A DNA stretch of 64,000 bases from Taxillus chinensis (lineage: Eukaryota > Streptophyta > Magnoliopsida > Santalales > Loranthaceae), in the NCBI GenBank assembly GCA_023512835.1, contig CM042089.1, forward strand, positions 26,044,440 through 26,108,439. The letters are read 5' to 3'. Each line of letters starts with the position of its first letter. Position 1 is the stretch's first letter. The notes beneath the pieces are model-generated. The model was not told the origin of the DNA, did no database searches, and worked only from the letters and a program-made list of their open reading frames with translations. This document shows, piece by piece, positions 10,120 through 20,593 of the stretch. Made by a program: the position numbers and the translations under genes.

Positions 10120-11606
10120 TGATAACGTGCATTTTATGCCGTTATTCTAGTGTTTATGTAGGGTGTTTAAGAGCATGATTAGAGCCTTATTGTATTATAT
10201 TTCACATATATCTGCTCTACCCCCTAGGAAGATGCTATTTGCAAATACATGCATTTTTAAGCTGTTTTGGTAGGTTTTGGAGATCACTTTGGACCAAGCA
10301 TATGGCCTCAAACCAATTGGCGTGCAGAACAAACATTTCTCAGCATAATATCCGCTATCTCCCACAGAAGTTTCAGAGCAATCGGACGTGAATGCCAATT
10401 GGACTGAAATGGCGTGCAAGCATATTTTTGCTTATCTGTCTTCTACAAGATGCAAGGAAGCTTGGGGAAGAATTGCATCTAATTTGGAGCTGCACGCCAA
10501 TTGGGCATATGACGTTCAAATTGACGTGCAGCCATATTTTTGCACCGATCCAGTCGTTTTTCTATGCTGATCATTCTTTCCTAAAGGGCCTTGGATTGAG
10601 AGATTTTAAAGTTTGTAGTGTCATTTATCAAAACTACGTCATTTTGATAGATGGGCTAGGGTACACTTTATAACACACATCAAGGCCCATCCATTCTCTA
10701 TAAATAGAGGCTCTACACGTCCAAGGGAGGGAGGCTACACATTCTACACGTTTTTGAAGATAGAGAGACGTTTTAGAGGCTGTTCCTGACCTAGGAGAGC
10801 AGCCGTCACAACCGTCGTGGATTTTGGAAACTTGGCTTGAAGCTTTGCTGTGCGCGTGGATAAGAAGAAGATGTTAAGCTTTTCTGCTTTATGTTTGCTT
10901 GTAATCATGCGTGACTAGTCTTTTAATCTAGAGGAGCAATGTAGCCCCCTTGTTGTCAAACTGATTGATTGAATATTGAGTTTGTTTAATTGAGATTGCA
11001 TGTTTTATAGATCTGTTTTTATCTTTTATTATCTGGGCTGTACACCTGGGTTTTCTTAGCCTTAGTCTGAGGCTGATCTTTGATTCATAACATATTTGTG
11101 ATTGGTGTGACCATTATCCTGTCATGGGTATGATAATTAGGCTTTGCATGTTGATGTCATGATGACCATTCAGGCAGACAGCACTTAGAAGGGCTGACAA
11201 TGACCAATTGCAGTACCTTGGCTTAGTTATAGCATGTTATCAATTAAATAATCTCAAGAACCTTAAAATCAGTAGAAACAACATAGGGAGGTGAAGTTGT
11301 CACCCTAGATGTTTTTAATCCTTGAATCTTAATCCTAAAATCAATTTGCTTTCTTTGTTTATTCAGAAAACCAAATAAAAATTAGATCTTTAGTTATAAA
11401 AAAGAAAACTTTTTGCCAAGACATTTTATAAGGCAAGGGTAATTGGGTGTTTTGATTTAAGAACTAGAAAACTAGGCTAATCCCTGTGGGTTCGACCCCT
11501 TGCTTGCTGCTATTCTTTTAGTGCAAACTTAGGGAATTTATTATCTTGAAGAGAGATTTAACGACATTAGCTAGCTCTTTTAGAGAGGCTAAAAATCTGT
11601 CTGTCA
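10120..11606 (+). repeat. 3' LTR of the Athila-type element
   Basis: Begins TGATAACGTGC directly after the purine-rich tract and ends CTGTCA; 1487 bp. The last 377 bases match the window's first 377. The U3 part (10318-10520) has repeated ATTGGCGTGCA or complementary sites. An ACGT-centred near-palindrome lies at 10627-10648, and a TATA box tataaata at 10699-10706. Transcription would start about 30 bases below. Confidence 0.92.
10699..10706 (+). promoter_or_regulatory. TATA box of the Athila LTR
   Basis: tataaata within CTCTATAAATAGAGG, downstream of the iterated GGCGTGCA sites. The context resembles the internal TATA at 6135-6142 and the TATATAAG box in the LTRs of chromovirus B. Confidence 0.6.
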
Positions 11607-12359
11607 TGTTACGGTTAGCTTAGTACCATATGTGTACTGTATAAGGCCTTTGGGTCTATTATGATATGTTATGCATGTTTGTACATTTGTGTGGGATATG
11701 TGGAGCCATTGGGTCCATGTGATATGTTTAATTGTGCTAAGGGGCATATTCGGTGGTTGAGCTTGAGCTAAGTTAAGCTCTATATGGAGGTATCCTTGCG
11801 TGAGTGGGATAGGTGGCTTAGGCCCATGGGATTGTGTTGTATCCTATTGGGTGAGGCTACAGCCTGATGAGCTGATGTTGTACCTTGTGGGGATCCTACC
11901 AAGGATCATGGACAAGTTGTCTTGATGTGGATAGGTTGCGTCTTGAGTTGTGGATTCTGTTAAGGATCACGGAGAAGTTGTCCTGATATGGATAGGTTGC
12001 GTCCCAAGAGTGATACAAGCTGTGTCTTGATGTGTTATGGATCCAATTTGGGATCATGGTGGATACATTAAGCCCCGTTGTGGATATGTTATCTTGATGA
12101 TGTGAGCTTCATGGATCGCGTGCCCTGACCTAGTGCTAATGTGTTTGTAGGGGATATACCGAGTCCTATTGTGGATAGGATGTCTTGAGGTGAGGTGGTG
12201 CTTGCGATTATGCTAGGAGGATAAAGCTCCCGATGATAGGCTAAAAAGGCCCCTGAGATAATGTTTTGGTATGCCATGGAGTTGGGCGATAGGCTATGGC
12301 CTGAGTAAAAGCTATTGTGAGCTGGAAGTACATTTCTAATTGTGGTTTGAGTCAGGTGG
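11607..12359. other. Unassigned region with degenerate repeats
   Basis: No gene seen. The stretch about 11880-12090 contains imperfect repeats of phrases such as ggataggttgcgtc, aaggatca(t/c)gga and gtggataggttgcg. It has the feel of an old LTR interior, but I find no terminal pair or primer site. Confidence 0.4.
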
Positions 12360-14489
12360 TGTCATGCCCCTAACTCCAGGATGCCCGAAATCGAGCACAT
12401 GACTACCTCCTAGCCGCACCCAAGGGCTAGGGGTTGGTGACTAGCACCAAAAGGGGCACACCGCAGGTGCTGCCCAAATGCACTTGTACAATCATATTAT
12501 AAGGGGATTCATATACACTCACAAAAACATGCAACTAAATGAAATATCAAATAAAATATCATAATAGTATTGTATACATATCATGATAATTAGTACAACA
12601 GCCGCGAACCCATGTTCAGGAGGAAAATAGTAGTAATACAAAATAGGCAAAATGGATATAGTCTCATACATCAACAAGGTCTGGTCTACTCGATCAGCTC
12701 GATTGTAAACCCCTACCTTCCGCCTGAACCTGAAAGTCAAGATAGCAACATATGGTGAACATAAGGGCTCAGTAGGTGACCTACAACACACTACCCTTGT
12801 ATACATGTACCAATGAATACATAACCACACAATAATGTATAGTGTATCCTATACAATACCAATGAAAGCATAAACACATACAAAATCCACACAAACAGTT
12901 CACAACTTAGCTAATCAACACATGACAAGGCTCTTACAGCCTACCCGCCACGGTGGGAACATAACATGAAAAGCAGCCACCCGTGGGACCTTTCGCTGTC
13001 AACCAGCCATATATGAGACCTCGGCTTCTAGCCAGCCCTATATGGGACCTCGGTAGACCGACCCATCATCAACAAATCAACCCAAGTATGACATTAGAGT
13101 TTCACAATACTATTTCTATAATAAAGGCCAATCTCCATAAATCTATCATTATATCTTGACCAAAAGAGAGAATTTTCATAAAAAGTGTTTTCTTAAAATA
13201 AAAAGTTTCGGAAATGGTTTCTTGTACCATAACTAAGATAACCTGATTTTTTAGGGATTTTTCTGAGAGATCTAACCCCACTTCGCAAGTAGTCACCTCT
13301 AACTGAAAACTGAATTTTTCCGAGATTCGGTGCTAATTTCCATTTTTTCACATTTTGAAGGAGTGAAAATTTGATTTTCTAGTATTTTTCTTTGAATCCA
13401 AAAGGGGGGGAGGGTATTTCCTTATTTACATTGTAACTTTATTACTTAAATTACAATATAAATAATGAAATACTGCTTTGGAGTTCTGCTTCGAAGCTCG
13501 AAGCTCTGCCTCGAAGATCTTGACCCGAAACATAGACTCGAAGCTACTGACCTTCGAACCTTTGACCCTTCGAACTTTGAACCTTTGACCTTAGAATTTC
13601 GAACTTCAGACCTTCGAACCTATTGACACTTCGACCTGCCGACACTTCGACCTGCCAACACTCCAACCTGCCAACACTCCGACCTGCCGATATCAACACT
13701 TCGACCCTTCGAACCTTAACATGCCAAGGGTACTGTTTATTGTCATTTTAGCATGTTTTTCATCTATAATTGACTTAGTGACCCCCAGATGCTCACGAAC
13801 TCACTTTTTACTCAACAACTACCATACACACCTTTAAATGCATCATGAACGCCTCCAAATCGCACGATAAACAATAATATGCCTATATATATACATATTA
13901 TAGTTCTAGATCTAGGTATAGGTTTCCATGTTTGACTTCTCAACTCTTATAAAATACACCCTCAGATCACAAAAACACATACTCACAACTATATCAGATC
14001 TTAACCACATATTCTATACTTAAATCACTAAATTCAACCCAAAATTGGGTTTCCCCCAAAACCTAAGGTTCATACTAAATCTCATAAATTATGACAAACT
14101 CATACATATCAAAAACAAAATTGAGATAGGAAGTTCAGGAACACTTACTTGGTATGGATTCACGGATGAATCAATCTCAAAACTCAAGCTCCAAGCTCTA
14201 ATTCGATAAGCTCCACCTCTAAGCTCTCTCTTTCACTTCAACGCAAAACACAAATGATGCTCGTTGGTAGTCTCTCTCTCTCTCTCTCTCTCTCTCCTAT
14301 TTATATTTTATGCTAATTCTTTAATTAATAAACACCCAAAATTATACAACTAGTCTTCTAAGGTTCCGAACTCCAAATTGGTCCCAAGTACATCCAAAAC
14401 GATTGTATCACTGAATACGATACCAAAATGATATATTCATTACAAAATAAAGACTATCTCATAAACCAACCCAAACACAGGTTTCTACA
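12360..14489 (-). repeat. 3' LTR of chromovirus C
   Basis: On + it begins tgtcatgcccc and ends gtttctaca, that is TG...CA. The minus-strand start TGTAGAAACC follows the purine tract. Length 2130 bp. It contains a TCGAAGG-type minisatellite (13480-13735) and a CT microsatellite (about 14271-14297). Confidence 0.78.
13480..13735. repeat. TTCGA(A/C)C-type minisatellite in LTR C
   Basis: Irregular tandem units such as gaccttcgaacctttgaccc and cacttcgacctgcc, with TTCGA every 10-20 bases. The reverse complement of the same motif forms the large array at 52560-53560. Confidence 0.75.
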
Positions 14490-14500
14490 TCCTCCCTACC
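14490..14500 (-). promoter_or_regulatory. Polypurine tract of chromovirus C
   Basis: On minus, GGTAGGGAGGA directly precedes TGTAGAAACC, the LTR start. It lies about 290 bases past the chromodomain stop, as in element B. A similar purine block (AAGGGGGAGGG) also follows that stop at about 14779-14788. Confidence 0.65.
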
Positions 14501-14872
14501 TTAGGACTTTTCGTCCCCAAAAAGGCAACTCATCTCTAACATGTCCCACACCTCGGATACATGCACTAACATGTCTATCAAAACCAAATCACAACACCTA
14601 TGGTGACAAATCAACCCAATGGATAGTAAGGAACTACCCAACTTTACCACCAAAGTCAACCATAGCAAAACATAGCATAAGAAATGCAACAACGAACAAT
14701 GAAATAACATGCAACCATATACAACAACATAATAAAGCAAACAATATATCACCTCCACATATAGGAAGAGACTTACACCCTCCCCCTTCAGGACGGTGTG
14801 TCCTTGAACAGCTTGGGATGAAGAACCCATATCTGACTGTCCCACTCCCACGTCTGCTCCTTGAGAGCACAG

Positions 14873-15287
14873 TGTCACGACCCGAGCAGCGTGGTGCTGG
14901 CGGGATGTTTCTTAGTGGCACGATTCAGGAATGTATTCGTGCTACGTAAAGGAGAGGGGTTGGGTGAAAGTGTAGATGGTACGCAGCGAGAAGGTTCCAG
15001 GCAGTTCGTGGAGGAGAACGGATGGAACCCCTTCGGAGTTCAGACGTGCCGACCCGGTTGAATGCGGGGAGCACGCCGCTAGTCGAGGACTTGACGTTGA
15101 AGAAGGAATTTGGCCATCCTTACACAAACTGGTCGGGAACTGGAGCCGTTCTCCTGATGAGCCCAATGGCAGGGCGAAACCAGTCTACGTGCGCTTCAAC
15201 CCTCAAGGGCTAAACTTAGCGGACCGTGGATAGAGAAGCTAAGTGCCGCAATGGGTTGAGAGGCGTAAGAAACCTGACCCCGTGACA
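14873..15287 (+). repeat. TRIM1 5' LTR
   Basis: 415 bp, TG...CA, nearly identical to 15683-16097. It contains GC-rich short open frames that also occur in every other copy, but these shift phase freely and are not treated as genes. Confidence 0.88.
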
Positions 15288-15289
15288 AG

Positions 15290-15302
15290 TGGTATCAGAG
15301 CC
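15290..15302 (+). promoter_or_regulatory. Primer binding site of TRIM1 (tRNA-iMet)
   Basis: tggtatcagagcc, two bases after the LTR, complementary to the plant initiator tRNA-Met 3' end. TRIM2 has tggtattagagcc at 16886-16898. Confidence 0.88.
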
Positions 15303-15682
15303 GAACCGGCCCGTATCCTGAAGACTCGCCGAGCACTCTCGCGAGTAGTGTGATCCCAAGGTGGGAGCTCACAGAGGTGAGTCGACCGATAGTGTCTTGC
15401 ACGTCTCGCGTCCATAGAGTTGGAGTATCCTAGAGTGTGATACAGAGTTGGGCAAGGGAGTACGAAGGAGCGCGTCGGAGCGATCTTGGAAGCCTCCTAT
15501 CCTTTGGACATTGGGCGAGTGGGCGAGCATCTTGGTAAAGGTGTTGCAACCTGCGGGGAAGCGATGTCCAAGCTGTTGACATTGGGCGAGTGGGAGGGCG
15601 TCGAGGTAACGATGCCATCGCCTGCGGGGAAGCGATGTCGACAAGCGCAACGAGGACGTTGCGAGGATTGGGTGGAGGAGAA

Positions 15683-16097
15683 TGTCACGACCCGAGCAGC
15701 GTGGTGCTGGCGGGACGTTTCTTAGTGGCACGATTCAGGAATGTATTCATGCTACGTAAAGGAGAGGGGTTGGGTGAAAGCGTAGATGGTACGCAGCGAG
15801 AAGGTTCCAGGCAGTTCGTGGAGGAGAACGGATGGAACCCCTTCGGAGTTCAGACGTGCCGACCCGATTGAATGCGGGGAGCACGCCGCTAGTCGAGGAC
15901 TTGACGTTGAAGAAGGGATTTGGCCATCCTTACACAAACTGGTCGGGAACTGGAGCTGTTCTCCTGATGAGCCCAGTGGCAGGGCGAAACCAGTCTACGT
16001 GCGCTTCAACCCTCAAGGGCTAAACTTAGCGGACCGTGGATAGAGAAGCTAAGTGCCGCAATGGGTTGAGAGGCGCAGGAAACCTGACCCCGTGACA
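15683..16097 (+). repeat. TRIM1 3' LTR
   Basis: 415 bp. Preceded by the purine-rich tract gggtggaggagaa and followed by chromodomain-coding sequence of element C. Confidence 0.88.
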
Positions 16098-16469
16098 ACA
16101 GTGTCTCCACAAACACCCAAACCAATGGGATAGTCTTGCCTCGCAAGACCTGCTCCTGCCTATCCAAGATCTGAATTGGGGTCTCCATAACAAAACCATC
16201 ATCTACTAACTCAACCTTACAGAAATAAAGCACATGGGAGGGATCTGGATGGTACCTCCGCGGTTGAGAGACATGGAAAGCATCATGGACATGGGCCAAT
16301 GCAGGTGGTAACTCCAATTGATAGGTCACTGGTCCCACTGAAGCAATAATGGGAAAAGGCCAACAAAGTGAGGTGAGAGTTTGAACCCTTATCCAAACCG
16401 CATATGTCCACGTTGAGGTGAAACTCGCAAGAAAACCTAATCCCCCACCTCAAACTGTAACGACCTCCA

Positions 16470-16883
16470 TGTCACGACCCGAGCAGCGTGGTGCTGGAGG
16501 GGCGTTTCTCAATAGCACGATTCAGGAATGTATTCGTGCTACTTAAAGGAGAAAGGTTGGTTGAAAGCGTAGATGGTGCACAGCGGAAGGTTCCAGGCAG
16601 TTCGTGGAGGAGAATGGATGGAACCCCTTCGGAGTTCAGACATGCCGACCCGGTTGAATGCGGGGAGCACGCCACTAGTCGAGGACTTGACGTTGAAGAA
16701 GGGATTTGGCCATCCGTACACAAACTGGTCGGGAACTGGAGTCGTTCTCCTGATGAGTCCAGTGGCAGGGCGAAACCAGTCTAGGTGCGCTTCAACTCTC
16801 AAAGGCTAAACTTAGCGGACCGTGGATAGAGAAGCTAAGTGTCGTAATGGGTTGAGAGACGTAGGAAACCTGACCCCGTGACA
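16470..16883 (+). repeat. TRIM2 5' LTR
   Basis: TGTCACGACC...GTGACA, about 90% or better identical by eye to the TRIM1 LTRs. It directly abuts truncated integrase sequence of element C. Confidence 0.85.
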
Positions 16884-17033
16884 AGTGGTATTAGAGCCGA
16901 ACCGGCCGTATCCTGAAGACTCGCCGAGCACTCTAGCAAGTAGCGTGATCCCAAGGTGGGAGCTCACAAAGGTGAGTCGACTGGTAGTGTCTTACACGCC
17001 TTGCGTCCATAAAGTTGGAGTATCCTAGAGTGT

Positions 17034-17038
17034 GATAC
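17034..17038 (+). repeat. Left target-site duplication of chromovirus B
   Basis: gatac, repeated at 23888-23892; single copy in the homologous stretch of TRIM1 at 15439-15443. Confidence 0.93.
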
Positions 17039-18160
17039 TGTCACGCCCCAGATTTCCAACCTGAGGAGACCGGAACGTGACCCTCCCTTTACTCGGGTTT
17101 GGATAAAGGGGTAGAATACAACATACACTTTACATTTTATTTTCAGAGACCAAGTCACATAATTATTAAATTCAAACCACATGCCTTTATTAAGTTCCAA
17201 ACTTCATTACAATATCTCCCCGTTGGGGTTACAAGGCCTCAACACAATTACATAACACAAATAACATAAAACAAAGCCACAAAACAGAACTCTTCCACCT
17301 TGGTGTTCCCACCTAATGCCTGTAGGTTCCTCCAAGAAAACACACCACAGTAGGAGGGGTGAGCAACCACAGCTCAGTAGGGATCAAGTCTCCCCCAACC
17401 CATCTCATGCACCTATCCTCTATATGTGAGCGTGCACCTGTGCAGTGACGTGACATAGACATAATAGGGAAATCACACCACACCAACGGGCACAACCTCA
17501 GTCCCAACCACACAGGCTAACACTTTAACCACCTCACAAACAAGTGAATTAACCGCCTCTTCAGGCCAACTAATTTAACCACCTCTTCAGGCCAAGTAAT
17601 CTAACCGCCTCTTCAGGCCAAGTGATTTAACCGCCTCTTCAGGCCAAGTACCAAACAGACAAGCTCACAGCATACACCTTGGTCACTCAGGCATAAAACC
17701 AAACACTTAGCATGCACACATTCACAAGTGCACAAACCCAGCTTCTCAGGCATAAAAACAAATACTTAGTATGCACGTATTTACAAACCCACAAATCCAG
17801 CCTCTCAGGCATAAAAATAAACACGTACTGGGCATATTAACACAAACATAATCACACAGGCATTTTATCGAACATGTAACATGCACGAACAACCCAACAT
17901 CAGAAACACACCCAGGGCGCCATTGAAGGCCAACATCCATATAGGAGATCACACCTATATGGATTTACATATAAATATTATAACAATAGCCATAAAAGCT
18001 TTGTAAAACATCTACATAGGGCTAACCCCGGAACAGACCGGGAAGGACAGAACCCCTACCTTGAAAACGTCCTCCTGCTCTTGCTCCGCGCTAGACGCCG
18101 TCCTCCCCACGCAAGACGCTCCGGCAGCAAGCCAGCAGCTCTCCTTCCTTCCCTCTCTCT

Positions 18161-18162
<2 letters not shown>

Positions 18163-18216
<54 letters not shown>
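18163..18216. repeat. CT microsatellite
   Basis: 54-base (CT)n run in the 5' UTR/R part of LTR B; the partner LTR has a shorter interrupted run at about 23192-23226. Confidence 0.95.
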
Positions 18217-18218
<2 letters not shown>

Positions 18219-18274
18219 GACGGCTGCAATGGCTAGCCAAAAGAAGAACCCTAAACCTAAGAGTCCTTCACCTC

Positions 18275-18795
18275 TTATATAGGCACACTAACATCAAAAC
18301 GACGTAGTTTTGATTAAATGAATCCCAGCATCAAAACGACGTAGTTTTGATCACACAAGTTGTAACCTTTCCGCATCCACACATGACAAAATATCCACAA
18401 TTCCAACATGGTCCTTTGGGAAAAGATGATTAGAATAACAAAACCAAGGTGACGGTATAAAAATATGGCTGCACGCCATATTGCACGCCATATCCCCAAT
18501 TGGCGTGCAGGTCCAAATACCCTGAAATTCTACCTCAAGCTTCCTTGCATCATGTAGAAGGCTGGTATGCAGTAATATGCTTGCACGCCAATTGGTCCAA
18601 TTGCCGTTCCAGGCCTTTGGCTCTGAAATTTCTGTGGAAGGTAGAGGACATCGTTCTGAGAAACTTTTGTTCTGCACGCCAATTGATTCGAGGCCATATA
18701 CTTAGTCAAAAGTAATTTCCAAAACCGGACAAAACAGCCTAAAAACGCTTGTATATACAAAAAGCATCTTCTTAGGGCATAAATGCACGTTATCA
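18275..18795 (-). promoter_or_regulatory. Athila-derived U3 promoter module in LTR B (copy 1)
   Basis: On minus this starts TGATAACGTGCATTTATGCC, matching the exact 5' terminus of the Athila LTR at 10120. It stays alignable through AAGAAGATGC, CAATTGGCGTGCAGAAC, GATGCAAGGAAGCTTG and GCAGCCATATTTTT to the TATA box. It carries several GGCGTGCA sites. Two copies of an ACGT-centred near-palindrome (18293-18314 and 18330-18351) stand where the Athila LTR has one (10627-10648). Confidence 0.85.
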
Positions 18796-18875
18796 CTTGT
18801 CACGTGCACCTCCCAAAAGTCCCCTCTTGGGCTCATCTCTTAATTCAAGCTTGTGCATCAACATGGGTCATTACA

Positions 18876-18888
18876 TCCTCTCCCCTTT
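18876..18888 (-). promoter_or_regulatory. Polypurine tract of chromovirus B
   Basis: On minus AAAGGGGAGAGGA, directly before TGTAATGACC. The upstream GAGGACGAAAAGTCTTAA resembles the sequence around the chromodomain stop about 220 bases earlier (CGAGGACGAACAATCTTAAG, 19102-19121), suggesting a duplicated tract. Confidence 0.8.
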
Positions 18889-19103
18889 AAGACTTTTCGT
18901 CCTCGAAAATAAACAATATGCAAGGAAAACCAACACATGCGAGCCACAACGCCCAGATGGATCACACAATATAACATGACATCTCAAACACATTGCAACC
19001 TCAAACACATTTCAATAAAAATACAAATACCAATTTACAAGTACAAATACAAATACACCAAATCATGAACCACAAGAAAACACATCACTACAGCCACCTC
19101 CCA

Positions 19104-19720
19104 CCCTTAAGATTGTTCGTCCTCGAACAACTCTGGGTGCTGCTCACGCATCATGGACTCACGTTCCCATGTCTCCTCCTCAATGCCACGGTGCTGCCAC
19201 AACACGCGAACCAAAGGAATAGCACAACCACGCAAAAGCTTCTCCCGCCGATCTAGGATACGGATAGGGGCCTCAACAACGGACATGTCATCCTCAATGT
19301 CTAACGTCCCCCAATCAATCACATGAGTGGGGTCAGGATGATACTTCCTCAACTAGGACACGTGGAACACATTGTGCACCCAACTCAATCGCGGTGGCAA
19401 TGCTAACCGATAAGCTACAGGCCCCACACGAGCTATAACCTCAAATGGACCAATGAACCGGGGAGAGAGTTTGGAACCTCTCCCAAAGCGTCGATGTCCA
19501 CGCCGTGGAGAGACACGGAGAAACACATGATCGCCCACAGAAAACTCCAAAGGTCGTCGCCGCTGATCTGCATAAGATTTCTATCGACTCTGGGTTGATA
19601 ACAAGCGCTGACGAATCAACTTGACCTTCTCAGTAGCCTCTTGGTCAACAACTGCTGGCCACACTCTCTTCTCCACCTTCCCTTCCTCAGCAAAGGTCAG
19701 GGCTGCCAACCGTGGGTAAT
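19104..19720 (-). pseudogene. Integrase C-terminus and chromodomain of chromovirus B
   Basis: Coding sense runs from about 19720 (VWPAVVDQEATEKVKLIRQR, QSR-stop-KSYADQRRR) through LEFSVGDHVFLRVSPRRG, KLSPRFIGPFEVIARVGPVAY and WVHNVFHVS-stop-LRKYHPDPTHV. It continues to a chromodomain (ILDRREKLLRGCAIPLVRVLW, EEETWERESMMREQHPELFEDE) ending near 19104. The chromodomain core looks intact and would bind histone marks. Two in-frame TAG stops (19581-19583 and 19353-19355 on +) each fit CAG to TAG changes. Upstream integrase catalytic core, RNase H and RT are deleted. Confidence 0.87.
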
Positions 19721-20593
19721 GGCACCCCACTGGTCCAACACTGGCCCAGCCTGACTCGCCTCACAATCCCACTCCCCCTGCAGGGTGCAAGAGGTCCCTG
19801 CAGGTGTCACGAAGGATACATGCTGCCGATAACAATCTATCTTGGCCTGAAAAGCCATAAGCCAATCCATACCCAAGATCAGATCAAAAGTACGCAAGGG
19901 CAATACATGCAGGTCGAAGCTCAGCTCCACATTTCCTATGGTTAACACACAGTCACGGCAAACACGCCGCACCTCAATCATACCCCCCACTGGAGACTCA
20001 ACAACTAGGGGATTCGCTGCCTCCACACAAGCTAACCCCAAGCTATCTATCACAAGCTCAGCGACAAAAGAACACGATACACCTGTATCGAAAAGAACAG
20101 AAGCTAATGTACGGGAGATCAAAAGGGTACCTCTAACCACCGATGGTCCTGCTCCACCCTCAGCCGGTGGGGGTGGTAGCTCAGCCTCCTCCGGGTACGT
20201 TGCCTCCAGCGCAAACACCCTCCCTTGGCCTGTGCCACTGGTCGGCTCACTCACTGGGCGCTTCCCGCCAAGACTGCCTCCAGCTTCAGTCTGCTGCCGC
20301 TCTGGCCTCCCCTGAGGTCGGGTCTGGCTAGATCCTGCCTGACTGGCCTGCCATTGACGAGCTGGCCTCTCAGCTGGTGTACGAAAGCTAGCATCACTCC
20401 TCATGCTGGATGCCACGCCTCCTGCTCCCCTGTTGCTACTCCTGCAAACCCGGCGCAAATGGCCCTCTCGTCCACAGTTGTTGCATCGCCAGTCCTTCTT
20501 GGGATACTCCCCCTTGAAGTGACCCTTCTCCCCACAGCAGTGACAACCACTAGGTAGACCCCCCTGATGGACCTCCCTGTCCACTACCGCCAA
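19697..20593 (-). pseudogene. Gag zinc knuckles and aspartic protease of chromovirus B
   Basis: The 298-codon frame has two CCHC-type zinc knuckles. In the first the last Cys is Tyr (C17, C20, H25, Y30); the second is intact (C37, C40, H45, C50). A Gln/Arg-rich linker leads to a retroviral-type aspartic protease with DTG at residues 169-171 (VLFDTGVSCSFV) and ILGMDWL. It would cut Gag/Pol precursors. Coding sense then passes straight into integrase tail sequence near 19720, the deletion junction. Gag is in a different phase just upstream, so a frameshift lies near 20560-20590. Confidence 0.85.

Larger units (their letters stand above)
1..11606 (+). mobile_element. Athila-type Ty3/gypsy LTR retrotransposon, left end outside window
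   Basis: The order is LTR end, tRNA-Asp PBS, gag, protease, RT, RNase H, integrase, an extra 3' frame with a Ulp1-like domain, PPT and 3' LTR. Positions 1-377 align without gaps to 11230-11606 with eight visible substitutions (about 2%), so these are the two LTRs of one insertion. Pol residues around FMDD, the PBS type and a long extra frame after integrase all point to the Athila lineage. Gag, protease and pol carry stops, frameshifts and a deletion, so this copy is not autonomous. The left end and left target duplication lie outside the window; the right duplication would be tgtta at 11607-11611. Confidence 0.93.
14873..16097 (+). mobile_element. TRIM1, miniature LTR retrotransposon
   Basis: Two 415-bp direct repeats (14873-15287 and 15683-16097), each TGTCACGACC...GTGACA, flank a 395-bp interior. 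The interior starts with a tRNA-iMet primer site (15290-15302) and ends with the purine-rich gggtggaggagaa. The LTRs differ at about nine positions, all transitions. The flank acag is present on both sides (14869-14872, 16098-16101), four bases rather than the usual five. There is no coding capacity; it needs enzymes from another element. Its interior serves as the empty-site reference for the insertion of element B into TRIM2. Confidence 0.9.
12360..16469 (-). mobile_element. Chromovirus C (Tekay-like), 3' part only, with TRIM1 inside
   Basis: Read on minus, this holds an integrase C-terminus plus chromodomain, a polypurine tract and a complete 3' LTR (14489 down to 12360). The element is cut at 16469/16470 where TRIM2 begins, and no other part of it is seen beyond TRIM2 at 24514. 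TRIM1 (14873-16097) interrupts the chromodomain. It is the oldest layer of the nest. Confidence 0.8.
14788..16469 (-). pseudogene. Integrase C-terminus and chromodomain of chromovirus C, split by TRIM1
   Basis: On minus, 16469-16098 encodes VFLRVSP, LSPHFVGPFPIIASVGPVTYQL and HVHDAFHVSQPRRYHPDPSHVL, followed by the first part of a chromodomain (ILDRQEQVLRGKTIPLVW). After TRIM1, sense resumes at 14872 with LKEQTWEWDSQIWVLHPKLF and stops at TGA 14788-14790. The chromodomain would steer integration to modified histones. It is broken by TRIM1, an in-frame stop (GGA-TAA near 16395) and a one-base shift near the junction. Confidence 0.8.
17039..18875 (-). repeat. 3' LTR of chromovirus B
   Basis: 1837 bp; + strand TGTCACGCCCCAG...GGGTCATTACA. 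It includes about five ~25-bp repeats (accgcctcttcaggccaagt, 17525-17650), a CT microsatellite 18163-18216, a TATA box (TATATAAG on minus, about 18274-18281) and an Athila-derived U3 block up to 18795. The remaining 80 bases (18796-18875) are the LTR's own 5' end. Confidence 0.93.

Noticed and set aside
14976..16043. 85-, 93- and 63-codon frames in the TRIM LTRs
   Set aside because: They recur in every LTR copy but shift phase with small changes, overlap on both strands and match no domain. GC-rich LTR sequence explains them.
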